Positions 44,367-54,516 are shown, counted from the stretch's first letter. The stretch is DNA of 64,000 nucleotides from Cyclobacteriaceae bacterium YHN15 (GCA_003797895.1 RKQB01000010.1:1-64000); one strand, 5' to 3'. Translations and numbers: made by a program. The notes: a model not told the origin generated them from the letters alone.

Positions 44367-44965
44367 TCCTAAAAAGAATAAGTAAGGAAAGTATCAATGA
44401 TTTACCATTAGGACAATTTAAGGGGGAAATTGTTTTGGTTGATTCTATGGATCAGGTCAAAGAAGCTGCTGATGAACTTTTTAGGCATAAACTGTTAGGT
44501 TTTGATACAGAGACAAGGCCCTCCTTTAGGAAGGGAACGCTTTATTATGTATCCCTGCTTCAGTTGGCTACGGATGATATGGCTTTTTTGATTAGATTAA
44601 ATGAAATAGGAATGCCGGGATTAATCCAGGAAATTTTGGAGGATTCAGGTATAATCAAAATAGGTGCAGCTGTCCTGGATGACCTAAGAGGGCTTAGAAA
44701 AGTCTCTTTAGGATTCGAGCCCCAAAGTTTTTTTGATTTGAACGAAGAACTTAAAAAGGTGGGCTTTGAAAACGTGGGCGTAAGAAATTTAGCCGCCATG
44801 GTTTTGAACATGAGGATTTCCAAATCAGAACAGGTTTCCAATTGGGAAGCAAGTGAATTGACAGACAAGCAAAAATTATATGCTGCTACTGATGCTTGGG
44901 TCTGTTTGGAGATTTATAAAAAACTGCAATACCAAGGGTATTTGGATGAGCTCTTTAATAGGTAA
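44363..44965 (+). CDS. 3'-5' exonuclease (RNase D-like, DEDD)
   Basis: 200 residues. FDTETRP (D48, E50), KIGAAVLDDLRGL and the late YAATDAWVCLEIY give the DEDDy catalytic set. It lacks the HRDC domains of RNase D, so it is a stand-alone exonuclease domain. RNA or DNA as substrate is not decided by sequence. Overlaps nhaC by four bases. Confidence 0.88.
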   Translation: MILKRISKESINDLPLGQFKGEIVLVDSMDQVKEAADELFRHKLLGFDTETRPSFRKGTLYYVSLLQLATDDMAFLIRLNEIGMPGLIQEILEDSGIIKIGAAVLDDLRGLRKVSLGFEPQSFFDLNEELKKVGFENVGVRNLAAMVLNMRISKSEQVSNWEASELTDKQKLYAATDAWVCLEIYKKLQYQGYLDELFNR

Positions 44966-44966
44966 T

Positions 44967-45003
44967 AGGCAAGAGACAAGAAGCGAGAAGCAAGACACAA
45001 GAG
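44967..45003. repeat. Purine-rich repeat, copy B
   Basis: GGCAAGAGACAAGAAGCGAG followed by AAGCAAGACACAAGAG begins two bases after the exonuclease stop. It matches the start of the run at 140-173. Confidence 0.7.
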
Positions 45004-45061
45004 AAAGTGGATGGTTGAAGGCGGAGTTCGGATTTTGGTGTCATGAAATAACCAAGAAGTG

Positions 45062-45081
45062 CCTGCCTGACGGAAGGCAGG
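45062..45081. repeat. CCTGCCT inverted repeat, copy 2
   Basis: CCTGCCT (45062-45068) pairs with AGGCAGG (45075-45081) around GACGGA. No U tract follows, so it is not a normal terminator. A decayed relative lies at 26158-26182. Confidence 0.6.
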
Positions 45082-45246
45082 GTTGAACTATTATAAATTG
45101 TGTCAAGTAATTTCAGGACATGACAGTATTGGGAAGGAATTCTTTTGTTTATCCTTTTAGCTTTTGGGGTTTAATAAAATCTTCTTTATCGTTTTGATTG
45201 TATCGGTTTATCGATAATGATCAATAGAGAAATGTGTCCGATTTTT

Positions 45247-45867
45247 TTAATTTTCTCTAAGCACATGCATTTTCACTCCCTCTAAATCTGAAATTTTATG
45301 GGTGAGGTCATCCAAAAGTTTTTGCCTAACTTCTATAATGATCTGACATTGGTTGTCAAAATGCTGGTCAATAATCTGAAGTTCGTAATCTTTTATCAAT
45401 TTCATGACTTCATTCATACGGAGGTATTCAAAATCAATTTTGACTTTTTCTTGTAAGACAGCGGTAATGATTTCATTATTGGCAATGGATTGTGCTGCTG
45501 CAGTCTTATAAGCAGTTATCAGGCCACCAACTCCCAGTTTTGTGCCCCCGAAATACCTTACCACTACAATTAAAACATGGGTCAGTTGATTGGAACGGAT
45601 CTGACCTAAAATAGGATCACCAGCTGAATGATTGGGTTCTCCATCATCATTTGCTCTATACAATTCCTGGTTTTTACCTAAAATATAGGCGTAACAATGG
45701 TGTCTTGCATCATGGTGTTTTTTTCTGAGCAGCTCCAGTTTTTCTTTGACTTCTTCCTCGTTTTGAACCGGATAAGCAAAAGCCAAAAACTTACTTCCTT
45801 TTTCTTTGTATAAACCTTCAGATTCCATTTTTAGGGTAAGGAAGGTGTCTTCAGATGCTAAAAACAT
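45247..45867 (-). CDS. IMPACT family protein (YigZ)
   Basis: 206 residues. The N-terminal UPF0029 domain carries KGSKFLAFAYPVQNEEEVKE, HHDARHHCYAYILG, DDGEPNHSAGDPIL and VVRYFGGTKLGVGGLI, all family signatures. A C-terminal DUF1949-like domain follows. Related to yeast/human IMPACT, involved in translational control; the bacterial role is unclear. Confidence 0.92.
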   Translation of the reverse strand: MFLASEDTFLTLKMESEGLYKEKGSKFLAFAYPVQNEEEVKEKLELLRKKHHDARHHCYAYILGKNQELYRANDDGEPNHSAGDPILGQIRSNQLTHVLIVVVRYFGGTKLGVGGLITAYKTAAAQSIANNEIITAVLQEKVKIDFEYLRMNEVMKLIKDYELQIIDQHFDNQCQIIIEVRQKLLDDLTHKISDLEGVKMHVLREN

Positions 45868-45952
45868 AGGAATTTTTGGTATTTAGTAGCATCAAAATTA
45901 ATAAATTCATCGGGTTTGGGCGAATAGGAGCGAATAAGTTATTTTAGCGGAT

Positions 45953-46396
45953 ATGAACCGTAAACTTTTTCCTCCCCATGTTATCCAACTTGAAAGTAGA
46001 GTTAATCTTACTGGAAAGCTGACTTTTTTTGAGGGAACAGAAAACTTCCCATTTCCCATCAATAGGTCATTTTGGATCAGCGGGGTTCCAGAAGGCAGTA
46101 AAAGGGGAGTTCATGCCCATAAGAGGGAAAGGCAACTTTTGATCTGTTTGCATGGTCAGGTTACAGTAGATCTGGAGGACCTTTCCGGTACAAAATTTAC
46201 ATTTAATCTCGATCACGCAGACCAAGCCTTATTAATACCTCCACTGACATGGTCAAGCGTTACTTTTGGAGCCAATGTTCTTTTATTGGTTTTGTCTGAC
46301 CAACGGTTTGATGAGGAGGATTATATCCGAAGGAAAGAGGATTTTCAAGGCCTTCAGCGTACTTACTTAAATGGTGATTTTTATGGAAGTTTCTGA
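45953..46396 (+). CDS. FdtA/QdtA-type cupin (sugar nucleotide ketoisomerase-like)
   Basis: 147 residues, a single cupin domain with NRSFWISGVPEGSKRGVHAH and HKRERQLLICLHGQVTVDL. It resembles FdtA/QdtA/WxcM proteins, which isomerise the 4-keto sugar nucleotide to a 3-keto form during deoxyaminosugar synthesis. Here it overlaps a glycosyltransferase gene by 14 bases, but no aminotransferase or other sugar enzymes are near, so its pathway partners must be elsewhere. Confidence 0.83.
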   Translation: MNRKLFPPHVIQLESRVNLTGKLTFFEGTENFPFPINRSFWISGVPEGSKRGVHAHKRERQLLICLHGQVTVDLEDLSGTKFTFNLDHADQALLIPPLTWSSVTFGANVLLLVLSDQRFDEEDYIRRKEDFQGLQRTYLNGDFYGSF

Positions 46397-47345
46397 ATAC
46401 CCTTTGGTATCTGTTATTTGTACCGGATTCAATCATGAAGATTACATTGAACAGGCCCTGAATAGTGTGTTGGCACAAAATTATCCCAAGCTTGAATTCA
46501 TCCTTGTTGATAATGGCAGTACAGATAAGACCAAAGAAATCATGGAAAAATGGTCTTTTGAGAACCGAAGCAAAATTCCAGTCAAAATAATTTTCAGGCT
46601 TGATCCTTTGCCTTATTGTGTAAGTTTCAATGATGCTTTTCGCTTATCAAAAGGGAAATATTTCATTGATTTTTCCGGTGATGATGCCATGCTTCCAGAC
46701 CATATCAGGAATTCGGTAAGTACATTGGCGAATAATCCGGAGGCTGTCATCTGTTTTTCTGATGCCTATTTAAAGAAGCCTGGAGCCCAATTGAAAACCT
46801 TTTATCAAAGAGACCGGAAAGGAGAACTCCAAGACCCGGTAATTCAAGGTAATGTTTATGAAAAAATAGTTTCCAAACACATCATATTGTCTGTGACCAT
46901 GGTAGTCAGATCTGATTCTTTTAAATCCATAGGAATGTATGATGAAAGCCTGAGTTATGAGGATTTTGATATCATGGTAAGGTTGGCCAGAGATCATCCC
47001 TTTGTTTACTCAGATCATATTGGTGTGGTCAAAAATATACATAGCAGATCTTTGTCAGCAGGTCAGTATCGCGCAAAAAACTCCATTTTATTGCCATCAA
47101 CACTGAAGGTTTGCCACAAAATCAAGGAGATGAACCGAAGTAAAGATGAGGATAATGCCTTAAAGGATCGGGTAATGTATGAACTGAAACATGCCTTGTT
47201 CTCGGCCAATTTTGAAGTAGCAGAAGGGTTTTTGGATTTGGCAAAAGTGCTTGGAGCTTCAGGATTGAGGTTTTGGCTTTTCAATTTTTGGGGACGGAGA
47301 AAATGGGATATGTCAAATTTGTACACAAAGCTAAAAAGAGAATAA
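46383..47345 (+). CDS. Family 2 glycosyltransferase
   Basis: 320 residues from ATG 46383 (ATG 46371 would add four). GT-A domain: YPLVSVICTGFNHEDYIEQA, LVDNGSTD and an FSGDDAMLP donor site. No membrane helix. Overlaps the cupin gene, so both probably act on the same deoxysugar-containing surface glycan. Confidence 0.87.
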   Translation: MEVSEYPLVSVICTGFNHEDYIEQALNSVLAQNYPKLEFILVDNGSTDKTKEIMEKWSFENRSKIPVKIIFRLDPLPYCVSFNDAFRLSKGKYFIDFSGDDAMLPDHIRNSVSTLANNPEAVICFSDAYLKKPGAQLKTFYQRDRKGELQDPVIQGNVYEKIVSKHIILSVTMVVRSDSFKSIGMYDESLSYEDFDIMVRLARDHPFVYSDHIGVVKNIHSRSLSAGQYRAKNSILLPSTLKVCHKIKEMNRSKDEDNALKDRVMYELKHALFSANFEVAEGFLDLAKVLGASGLRFWLFNFWGRRKWDMSNLYTKLKRE

Positions 47346-47432
47346 ATCAGAAACTTGTTGTCTTTCTATTAGAAAAATTCCAGGTTTCAAAAAACACTTC
47401 TTACTTTTTGCCAATTACTTTTCACAGATCCA

Positions 47433-48707
47433 TTATCCCACAATCACCTCAACCATTTGCTCTCTTTGTAAATATTTTATACCGATTTCCTGTATTTTTT
47501 CAGGCGTAAAAGTTTTTATAAATGCCAATTGGTTATCGAAAAAATCAAAATCCAATCCTGCTTGGTGGATGGTTTTGAATCTTGAAATCAATTCAAAGGA
47601 GGAACTGAAATTTGAAAGCAGATTGCCAACCAGGTAATTTCTTACGGTTTCAAGTTCATCCAATGGAATTTTTTCATACTGTAACTTATGGATTTCCTTA
47701 TAAATCTCTTCGATTACTTCCTCAGTATGTTCTTTGATTACATCTGCCATTATAATCCAATAATCAGATGCCTTTAGACTGCCTATACTGCTGTAAATTC
47801 CATAGGTATGCCCCTTGTCTTCCCGGATATTTTTGATCAATCTACTTCCAAAATAGCCTCCAAGAAAAACATTGAAAATCCATAAGGCGAAATAATCAGG
47901 ATGGTTCTTAGAAATAAGGTGACATCCAATTCTAAGACTTGACTGTACTGATTTTTGTCTGTCTTCAACTAGCCTTTGATGTTTGGTGTTTGTAAACTGG
48001 CTCAGTTTAACATGGGATTTTATTGTAGGAAGGTTCCCAAGATATTCCGAGATCAGATCTAATTCTGCTTCTGTTACATTTCCCGTCAAGAAGATTTCAG
48101 GATTAGCCCAGAGATCATTGGAGTAAAAATTCAAAAGGTCATCCCTTTGAATGGCATCCACATCTTTTTCTTCCGATATTTGCCCAAAGGGATGAAATGC
48201 ACCAAATAATTCTTTTCTAAAAAGCTGAGAGGCCCTGTTACTTGATTTTTTATGCAAAATACTCAGACTTAAGGATTTTTGTGATTTCCTTTTCGCCAGT
48301 TCCTTTTCAGGGAAAACCGCTTCTGTCATCAATTCTCTAAAAACAGGCAATACTTTGGAGAAATGCTTCTTTGTAGTCAAAAGGGATAATCCCTGATGTT
48401 CAAAAGTGGAAATAATTTCAACTTCTGAAGCATAGGTATCAAAAAAATCATCAAGCTCGGCAGCAGACCGATTGATTGTACCTTCAAGCAACATATGCAG
48501 TGTGAAATATGGAGCAAGTTTTTTCTCTTCTTTCCCTAAAACCGCGGGTGTATCCGCATTGATTTCCAAACGGATAGCATTGATTTCGGGGGTGTGTATA
48601 AAAAACAAAGGGACTCCATTTCGAAGAGTCCTTTTGTGGGGTGTAGGAAAGGTAATGTGCTCCGGGATTTTAAAACCAGGAGGCAATGACCTATCTAATA
48701 ATTTCAT
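47433..48707 (-). CDS. M16 family (insulinase-like) protein with degenerate zinc site
   Basis: 424 residues, two M16-like domains (about 25-200 and 205-420). The HxxEH motif is YFTLH: His67 is Tyr and Glu70 is Leu, only His71 remains, so it should not hydrolyse peptides. M16B enzymes often pair one active with one inactive subunit; no active partner is in the window. It begins on the stop of porV (ATGA overlap), ending the porU-porV run. Confidence 0.85.
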   Translation of the reverse strand: MKLLDRSLPPGFKIPEHITFPTPHKRTLRNGVPLFFIHTPEINAIRLEINADTPAVLGKEEKKLAPYFTLHMLLEGTINRSAAELDDFFDTYASEVEIISTFEHQGLSLLTTKKHFSKVLPVFRELMTEAVFPEKELAKRKSQKSLSLSILHKKSSNRASQLFRKELFGAFHPFGQISEEKDVDAIQRDDLLNFYSNDLWANPEIFLTGNVTEAELDLISEYLGNLPTIKSHVKLSQFTNTKHQRLVEDRQKSVQSSLRIGCHLISKNHPDYFALWIFNVFLGGYFGSRLIKNIREDKGHTYGIYSSIGSLKASDYWIIMADVIKEHTEEVIEEIYKEIHKLQYEKIPLDELETVRNYLVGNLLSNFSSSFELISRFKTIHQAGLDFDFFDNQLAFIKTFTPEKIQEIGIKYLQREQMVEVIVG

Positions 48708-49927
48708 TTTGTATTTATGTTATAGGTTAGTGAAACCCTCAAGGTTTCTGCTAATGGGTGATTTTGTATTTGAGGTACTAAATAGGAAAAATCAAAGGCC
48801 AACATTTCCTTATAAACATATCCTAGTCCCATGGTGAAATATCTTCTACCTCCTTTATTTGGGTTTTCATAAAAATATCCTGTTCTCAAAGCGAACATTT
48901 TATTATAACTATATTCCATACCAAAGGAAATCATGATTTCCTGCATCTCTTCCCTAAACCCACCCGGAGCATCTGTAAAGGAACCGAACATCCCGGAAAG
49001 CAAAGGGCGGTTAGGATTTCTCCCATTTCCTGGCTCGATAATCAAATTACCATTATCATCGGTTGCCAATGACCCATCTTCATTTCTTTTCCAGATTGGA
49101 GGAGAAGGCACCAACAGTTTGTTGAAATCCAAAGCAAAGGTCAGGGAATTGAAATTGTCAAAATTAACAAGGTAGGCGGTACCTACACGAAGGTTTGTGG
49201 GGATAAAATCAAGATCTTCTGCACTATTGTAGGTGATTTTTGGACCAATATTGGTGATGGTTGCACCCCAAGAGAACATCCCTGTTTTATTCCCGGAGTA
49301 TACTTCTTTGTTATAATACACACCAACATCTGCACCGACCGTCACTCCCGGTCTACTTTCAGATCCACCTACTGATGATATATTACCGGAAAGGTTGGAG
49401 TGGATAAACCTTGCAGAAATTCCAAGACCAAAATTTTCGGAAAGTTTCCTTGAATAAGTACCCCCAATGGCTATGTCCCTTGGTGTAAATTCACCCAATT
49501 CGTTACCTCTTCCATCGGTCAATTGAATATCGCCCATGTTGAAATACCTTAAATCAATCCCCCAGGCAGATTTGTCATCAATTCTTCTGTAACCGGTCAA
49601 ATAAGAGACAAACATATCATTCACCAATCGGCCCAACCATGGAGAGTAGGAAAGGGAAAACCCCATATCATTTTCTACAAATGCCATCTTACCTGCATTC
49701 CAATGTGCGGAAAATGCGTCCGCACTGGTAGCAACTCCAACATCTCCCATCGCTGAATGACGGCTATCCGGAGCGAAATTCAAAAAAGGAACAGCGGTAG
49801 TAATTACCCTTCTATTAGGGTCTTGACCAGTAATTATGGGAGAATTTTGTGCGCTGACAGTCAGGGACAATAAGCTTATCCACAAAAAAATAAATGAATT
49901 AACAACGGGTTTTGTCGATATTTTCAT
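48704..49927 (-). CDS. porV: Type IX secretion outer membrane protein PorV (LptO)
   Basis: 407 residues with signal peptide (ends SAQNSP). PorV-specific start GQDPNRRVITTAVPFLNFAP and DSRHSAMGDVGVATSADAFS, then a 14-strand FadL-like barrel. PorV carries cargo from the translocon to the PorU sortase at the surface. It overlaps porU and the M16 gene by four bases each. Confidence 0.95.
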   Translation of the reverse strand: MKISTKPVVNSFIFLWISLLSLTVSAQNSPIITGQDPNRRVITTAVPFLNFAPDSRHSAMGDVGVATSADAFSAHWNAGKMAFVENDMGFSLSYSPWLGRLVNDMFVSYLTGYRRIDDKSAWGIDLRYFNMGDIQLTDGRGNELGEFTPRDIAIGGTYSRKLSENFGLGISARFIHSNLSGNISSVGGSESRPGVTVGADVGVYYNKEVYSGNKTGMFSWGATITNIGPKITYNSAEDLDFIPTNLRVGTAYLVNFDNFNSLTFALDFNKLLVPSPPIWKRNEDGSLATDDNGNLIIEPGNGRNPNRPLLSGMFGSFTDAPGGFREEMQEIMISFGMEYSYNKMFALRTGYFYENPNKGGRRYFTMGLGYVYKEMLAFDFSYLVPQIQNHPLAETLRVSLTYNINTK

Positions 49928-52900
49928 TGAATAATAATTTTTCCGCTTTTTACATCAAAAGTATAATCTTTTTCTGACTTGAGCAGTAACCTGTAAATAT
50001 AAGTTCCTTTTGCGGGATTTTTTGTTTTGTTATGGAAAAAATTCCACTCCAAATCATCCAAAATTTCTTCTGCCTCGACATAACGATGACTTGAAGAATA
50101 TATTTTATCACCTTTTATACTATAAACTTCAAATTCCAAATATAAGTTTTCATTGGGTCTGTTGTGGGTGATGATAAATCTACTATTTTCATTTGCCGGG
50201 TTTGGAAAAGTCAGATGTTCCAGAATCTGTAACTTCAAGCTGCCCTCAACCAAAAGATTGAAGGTAAATATTGATGAATTCCCCAGGTTATCCCAAGCCG
50301 TGATGCTTATTTCATTCCAGCCTTCTTTTAAATCCTGCAGATCCGTGAATATTTGGCCTTTTTTGTATCCTCCATCTATTGCAAAATATTTTGGGTTGAG
50401 GATATAGTTAGCGGTTTCATTGATCTGTAAACTTATGTCCTGACCTAATCCGTTATTCGCAATATTGATGCCACTTTCATCTTCCAAAATGATTTGAATG
50501 GGATAGGACGGCGAAGGTATGGTTGGCGCTGTTTCCAGTAGATCCTTTCCAAATCGGACAGTGATTTTAGGGCCTAAATTATCATTACGAGAATTTTCAG
50601 AGATTCCTCCAATTATAATATTCCCAGCGCCTATTGCCTCATGAGTACCGTCTTGAAGTGTTGCAAACAACCGTATTGTTCCATTTCCATATTCCTTTTC
50701 AATATTTTTTGGAATGAAAAGGTTAGAAGAGAAAAGACCTTTTTTGACTTCACCTTGACCTTTAAAAATAATATTACTGTCCTCTAGAAATTCAACGGCA
50801 CTACTTTCATCGCCTAAAGTTCTATGGGATAAGGGTTTATCGTAAATAATCAACTCATAGTCACCTTCCATATTTGAAAGAGTCACTTCGGAAACGGGGT
50901 CAATAATTTTCCCTTTAATCTTGACTTCCTGCATTGCCTTTAAAGTATCCGTTTGGATTTCCATTTGGACATCCAGTATTTGTTCCGCTTCCGCAGTCAG
51001 TTCAGGAACAGCAAGTTTCATGGAAGGATCTCCAAGGAGGGAGAAATTCCGATTGAAGGGACCATTGAGGCTGTTGTTTTTAGTGTCCTTAAAAATTTCC
51101 CCAAGGTTTCTGTGTATTCCATTGTCGGTTTTGAATACGTTTTCTATAAATGCTTTATTCAATGCAAAATTGATAGAACTAAAAACAGGCCGGCCAGTAG
51201 TCAATAAGGCTATGGCCCCCTTTTTTGGAGCGAACAACAATTCCTCAGCTCCGGATCTGATAAAAGGGCTGTCATGCCTTCCAAATTCACAAGTTGCCGT
51301 TACAAACAAGGGTAATAAGGGGTTTTCCGGATAGTTTGGTAAATCACTTATCATGAAAACCCTTTCTGCAGTTAGGGTCGTTTCGTTGCCATGCCCAATA
51401 TAATTGATCAAAAGCAGTCCATCCTTGAAACCATCACTCAATGCCTGTTTGGCATCTGGAGAGGATTGAATGCCCCCGTTTGTCACTTGTTCAAACCTGT
51501 CTAAATAAAGCTTTCGGATTTCAAATTCAGGGTGATTATTCCCCAAATAAACTGCATGGATTTCTGAGTCATTGAGGTGGATATTGTTATCCCCATCATC
51601 AGCAAAAAATAAAATGTTTTTCTTCCAATTGCCCCCCATGTCAATTCCCTTCTCATAACCCATGATCTTATTAACGGCTTCTTCGGCTTCTGAAAAGTTT
51701 ATAGCTGGAATCCTTCCTACACCTATTTTTAGTAATTCGTCACCGGCACTGTTTTCCTCCCATTCACCTTGACCATATTCCAAAAATCCAAAATAATCAT
51801 CCGAACTGTAGGTGGCCAGGGGATTGAGGCTGTTTCTTGAACTGTAGGTTGGAACCAGATTTGGTCTTCCGCCAAACTTATTCTTATAATCAAAGGTTCC
51901 TTTTCCAAAAAACAGGACATTCTGAAGCCCTGTGTTTCGATGATAAACATAGGCCAAAAAATTCCTTATTGCCGTAATATCCCTGTTTCCATAGCCAAAA
52001 GCATTATATAATTCTTCTGGCGTGAAAACAGCTGTTTTTATTCCCAATTGGTTTTTATGGCCTGCCAATCTATTGGCTTGGGATACCAGTTCAGGAGCAG
52101 TTATGATCATCAACTCTGCATTGAAATTCTGACTTCTCAATCCAAGGTTTAAGGGCGTCCAATTCTTTATTTCCGGTACAGATTCCGGTTGAAAAAGCGC
52201 AATGATATCTCCTGGTACTATTTTTTCAGCTCCATTAAATTCTTTAACCTGGTAAAAATTATGGATCAACCAATTGACGAAACCGGATCTTTTTTTGATG
52301 ATTCCAGATTCAAGAATATGGTAAATCCCACTATTTGCAGATGTTGCACTATATGGACTTACCAATAAACTATGGGCCAGGTAACCGGTACCGTTGATAT
52401 CAGCACTTCGGTAACTTACTTGAATATTCTGTGATGATGCCATTTGTAATTCAGCCCGGAAAATGCTTTCCCTACCTTTAATTCCATAAGTGGTGTTGGG
52501 AATCGAAGCTACACTTACGCTTCCTACAGAGGTACCATTATTGAAAAACTCAAACTGACTTTCAGCCAAGGATTGGGCCATGATTTGCGTAATCAAAAGT
52601 GGCTTGATGGCTGGGTCAGAAGCAATATTATAATTGAACCTTTCCGCATTGAAAAAGGGTTTGGAATACCATTCTCTGCCCGAGCTCAGCAAATTGCTTT
52701 CCTCCCATTTTATGGATTGAATTTTATAAATGGATTCCACGTCATTTCCTGAACTGACCAAATCTGAAGAAATGACTGGTGCACCCTTTGTTTTTTCACC
52801 GATCAGGTAATAGAGGGTATCGGAAAAATGATGATGCTGATATGAAAACCCACTGTCCAGAACCGTTTTCTGATGTGGGCCCTCCAGGAAAAAGAATAAG

Positions 52901-53175
52901 GCATCACCGATCTTTCTTGTGGGCACTTCCCTTAATTCTAGATCCAAACTGTCCAGTTTTTGGGGAAGCATTCCCGGATTTCCAAAAACAGCAAGCATCT
53001 CCAGGTCTGAAAAGCCCATGGATATGGCTTGTTGGGAAGTCAGTTGGTATATTCCTTCCTCCAGAATTGGAAATTTGAAGAATGACGGGCTTTCCTGAGA
53101 GAAAACCTGAAGGCAAAATCCCGAAGAAAAGATCAAGCATCCTAAAACAATGATATGTTTTTTAAGCTTTTTCAA
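49924..53175 (-). CDS. porU: Type IX secretion C-terminal signal peptidase/sortase PorU
   Basis: 1083 residues starting TTG (no ATG fits before the signal sequence). Signal peptide up to about residue 26, a propeptide-like region, then a gingipain-type C25 peptidase domain. The catalytic His is in NYIGHGNE (about 595) and Cys in TATCEFGR (about 627). A C-terminal FnIII-like domain ends with a T9SS-like sorting region. PorU cuts the C-terminal signal of cargo and attaches it to lipopolysaccharide. Overlaps pssA upstream by 14 bases. Confidence 0.94.
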   Translation of the reverse strand: MKKLKKHIIVLGCLIFSSGFCLQVFSQESPSFFKFPILEEGIYQLTSQQAISMGFSDLEMLAVFGNPGMLPQKLDSLDLELREVPTRKIGDALFFFLEGPHQKTVLDSGFSYQHHHFSDTLYYLIGEKTKGAPVISSDLVSSGNDVESIYKIQSIKWEESNLLSSGREWYSKPFFNAERFNYNIASDPAIKPLLITQIMAQSLAESQFEFFNNGTSVGSVSVASIPNTTYGIKGRESIFRAELQMASSQNIQVSYRSADINGTGYLAHSLLVSPYSATSANSGIYHILESGIIKKRSGFVNWLIHNFYQVKEFNGAEKIVPGDIIALFQPESVPEIKNWTPLNLGLRSQNFNAELMIITAPELVSQANRLAGHKNQLGIKTAVFTPEELYNAFGYGNRDITAIRNFLAYVYHRNTGLQNVLFFGKGTFDYKNKFGGRPNLVPTYSSRNSLNPLATYSSDDYFGFLEYGQGEWEENSAGDELLKIGVGRIPAINFSEAEEAVNKIMGYEKGIDMGGNWKKNILFFADDGDNNIHLNDSEIHAVYLGNNHPEFEIRKLYLDRFEQVTNGGIQSSPDAKQALSDGFKDGLLLINYIGHGNETTLTAERVFMISDLPNYPENPLLPLFVTATCEFGRHDSPFIRSGAEELLFAPKKGAIALLTTGRPVFSSINFALNKAFIENVFKTDNGIHRNLGEIFKDTKNNSLNGPFNRNFSLLGDPSMKLAVPELTAEAEQILDVQMEIQTDTLKAMQEVKIKGKIIDPVSEVTLSNMEGDYELIIYDKPLSHRTLGDESSAVEFLEDSNIIFKGQGEVKKGLFSSNLFIPKNIEKEYGNGTIRLFATLQDGTHEAIGAGNIIIGGISENSRNDNLGPKITVRFGKDLLETAPTIPSPSYPIQIILEDESGINIANNGLGQDISLQINETANYILNPKYFAIDGGYKKGQIFTDLQDLKEGWNEISITAWDNLGNSSIFTFNLLVEGSLKLQILEHLTFPNPANENSRFIITHNRPNENLYLEFEVYSIKGDKIYSSSHRYVEAEEILDDLEWNFFHNKTKNPAKGTYIYRLLLKSEKDYTFDVKSGKIIIQ

Positions 53176-53863
53176 CTTTTTTGGCCATTAAACCTTCTAC
53201 CACCGATAACAAAATATAAGAGATAATTACAAAAGGTATACCGCCTAGACCAAAAGCAATAAGACAAATAAGGCCGATTATCAATACCAAGAACCTGTAG
53301 AAATTGTCAGAAAATCGAAAATTTTTAAATTTCAATGCTATCAGCGGCAATTCTGCTACCAGCAAAAAGGACATTACCACAGCTACAGCAATCAAAAAAT
53401 AGGGATTTTGGATGGTGCTGCCCATAAAGGGAAATCTATCTTCAGTGAAGGGAAGGGTACATATCAAAAGTGCATTTGCAGGTGTCGGTACACCTATGAA
53501 ACGGTCGGATTGCCTTGTATCTATGTTGAATTTGGCCAGCCTGATGGCTGAAAATATGCCAACGATTAGTGCAAAAAAAGGTAAATATTCCAATTGTGTG
53601 TTTTTGCTGATCAATTTGAAAAGGATAAACGCCGGTAAGACCCCAAAAGTTACCAAATCTGCCAAGGAATCCAGTTCTTTCCCAATTTCTGAATGTACTT
53701 TCAAAATTCTGGCAAAAAAGCCGTCCAAGAAATCAAATAAGGCTGCAATGAAAATAAAATAAGCACCGTATGTAATTTGCCCGTTCAGAACATAATAAAT
53801 ACCTAGCATCCCGCAAAGTAGATTTAAGGAAGTAAGGAAATTGGGAATATGTTTTTTTATCAT
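53162..53863 (-). CDS. pssA: CDP-diacylglycerol-serine O-phosphatidyltransferase
   Basis: 233 residues, about seven membrane helices. The CDP-alcohol phosphotransferase motif is complete: D47-G-x2-A51-R-x8-G61-x3-D65-x3-D69 in DGFFARILKVHSEIGKELDS. Makes phosphatidylserine, precursor of phosphatidylethanolamine. ATG 53863 overlaps the MBL-hydrolase stop by one base; the preceding TTG is not needed. Its 3' end overlaps porU. Confidence 0.93.
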   Translation of the reverse strand: MIKKHIPNFLTSLNLLCGMLGIYYVLNGQITYGAYFIFIAALFDFLDGFFARILKVHSEIGKELDSLADLVTFGVLPAFILFKLISKNTQLEYLPFFALIVGIFSAIRLAKFNIDTRQSDRFIGVPTPANALLICTLPFTEDRFPFMGSTIQNPYFLIAVAVVMSFLLVAELPLIALKFKNFRFSDNFYRFLVLIIGLICLIAFGLGGIPFVIISYILLSVVEGLMAKKVEKA

Positions 53864-54516
53864 CAAAATCTTGCTTTTTTTCCCACGAACGGGTTATGCT
53901 CCTTTTCAAAGCCAATGGTAGTCATAGGACCATGACCAGGATAAACCTTGGTCTGATCCGGTAAGGTAAATAATTTGCTTTTGATGGCATTTAAAAGGGT
54001 TTGGTGATCCCCGCCCGGTAAGTCAGTTCTTCCAATACTCCCCTGAAACAATGTGTCCCCCCCGATACAGATACCTGTATCCTGATGATAAAACACCACA
54101 TGCCCTGGGGAATGTCCGGGTACAAATAATATTTCCAACTCCGTTTTGCCAAATTGGACTTTGTCTTCCTCGCTAATGTAATAATCAGGTTCAACGGATT
54201 CATAATCTCCAAAGCCGTAATTAGGGGCATAAACAGGTACAGAGCTCAATACCGCATGTTCTTTTTCGTGGATAAGGAATGGTACCTGAAATTTTTGTTT
54301 TATGAATGCATTTCCAAGTACGTGATCAATATGACAATGGGTATTGATCAAATATTTAACAGTTAGGTTTTCCTGTTCAATAAAATGAACCAACTCATTT
54401 TCTTCATGTTTTTCATAGCAACCTGGGTCAAAAATCACGGATTCCAAACTTTCATCATAAAGCACATAGGTATTTTCCATGAATGGATTGAAAGTAAATG
54501 ATTTGATTTGAAGCAT
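53863..54516 (-). CDS. MBL-fold metallo-hydrolase (glyoxalase II-like)
   Basis: 217 residues from ATG 54516. Zinc motif HCHIDH (60-65), FVPGHSPGHVVFY and GGDTLFQGSIGRTD, closing PGHGPMTTIG. It resembles small glyoxalase II/hydroxyacylglutathione hydrolase-type enzymes acting on thioesters. Substrate not certain. First gene of the run leading to pssA, porU, porV and the M16 protein. Confidence 0.9.
   Translation of the reverse strand: MLQIKSFTFNPFMENTYVLYDESLESVIFDPGCYEKHEENELVHFIEQENLTVKYLINTHCHIDHVLGNAFIKQKFQVPFLIHEKEHAVLSSVPVYAPNYGFGDYESVEPDYYISEEDKVQFGKTELEILFVPGHSPGHVVFYHQDTGICIGGDTLFQGSIGRTDLPGGDHQTLLNAIKSKLFTLPDQTKVYPGHGPMTTIGFEKEHNPFVGKKARF

Noticed and set aside
45062..45081. Terminator for the exonuclease gene
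   Set aside because: The stem is good but no T tract follows on either strand and it lies about 100 bases from the stop; better seen as a repeat.
50921..51334. 137-residue plus-strand frame inside porU
   Set aside because: Antisense to the catalytic domain of porU; no independent support.
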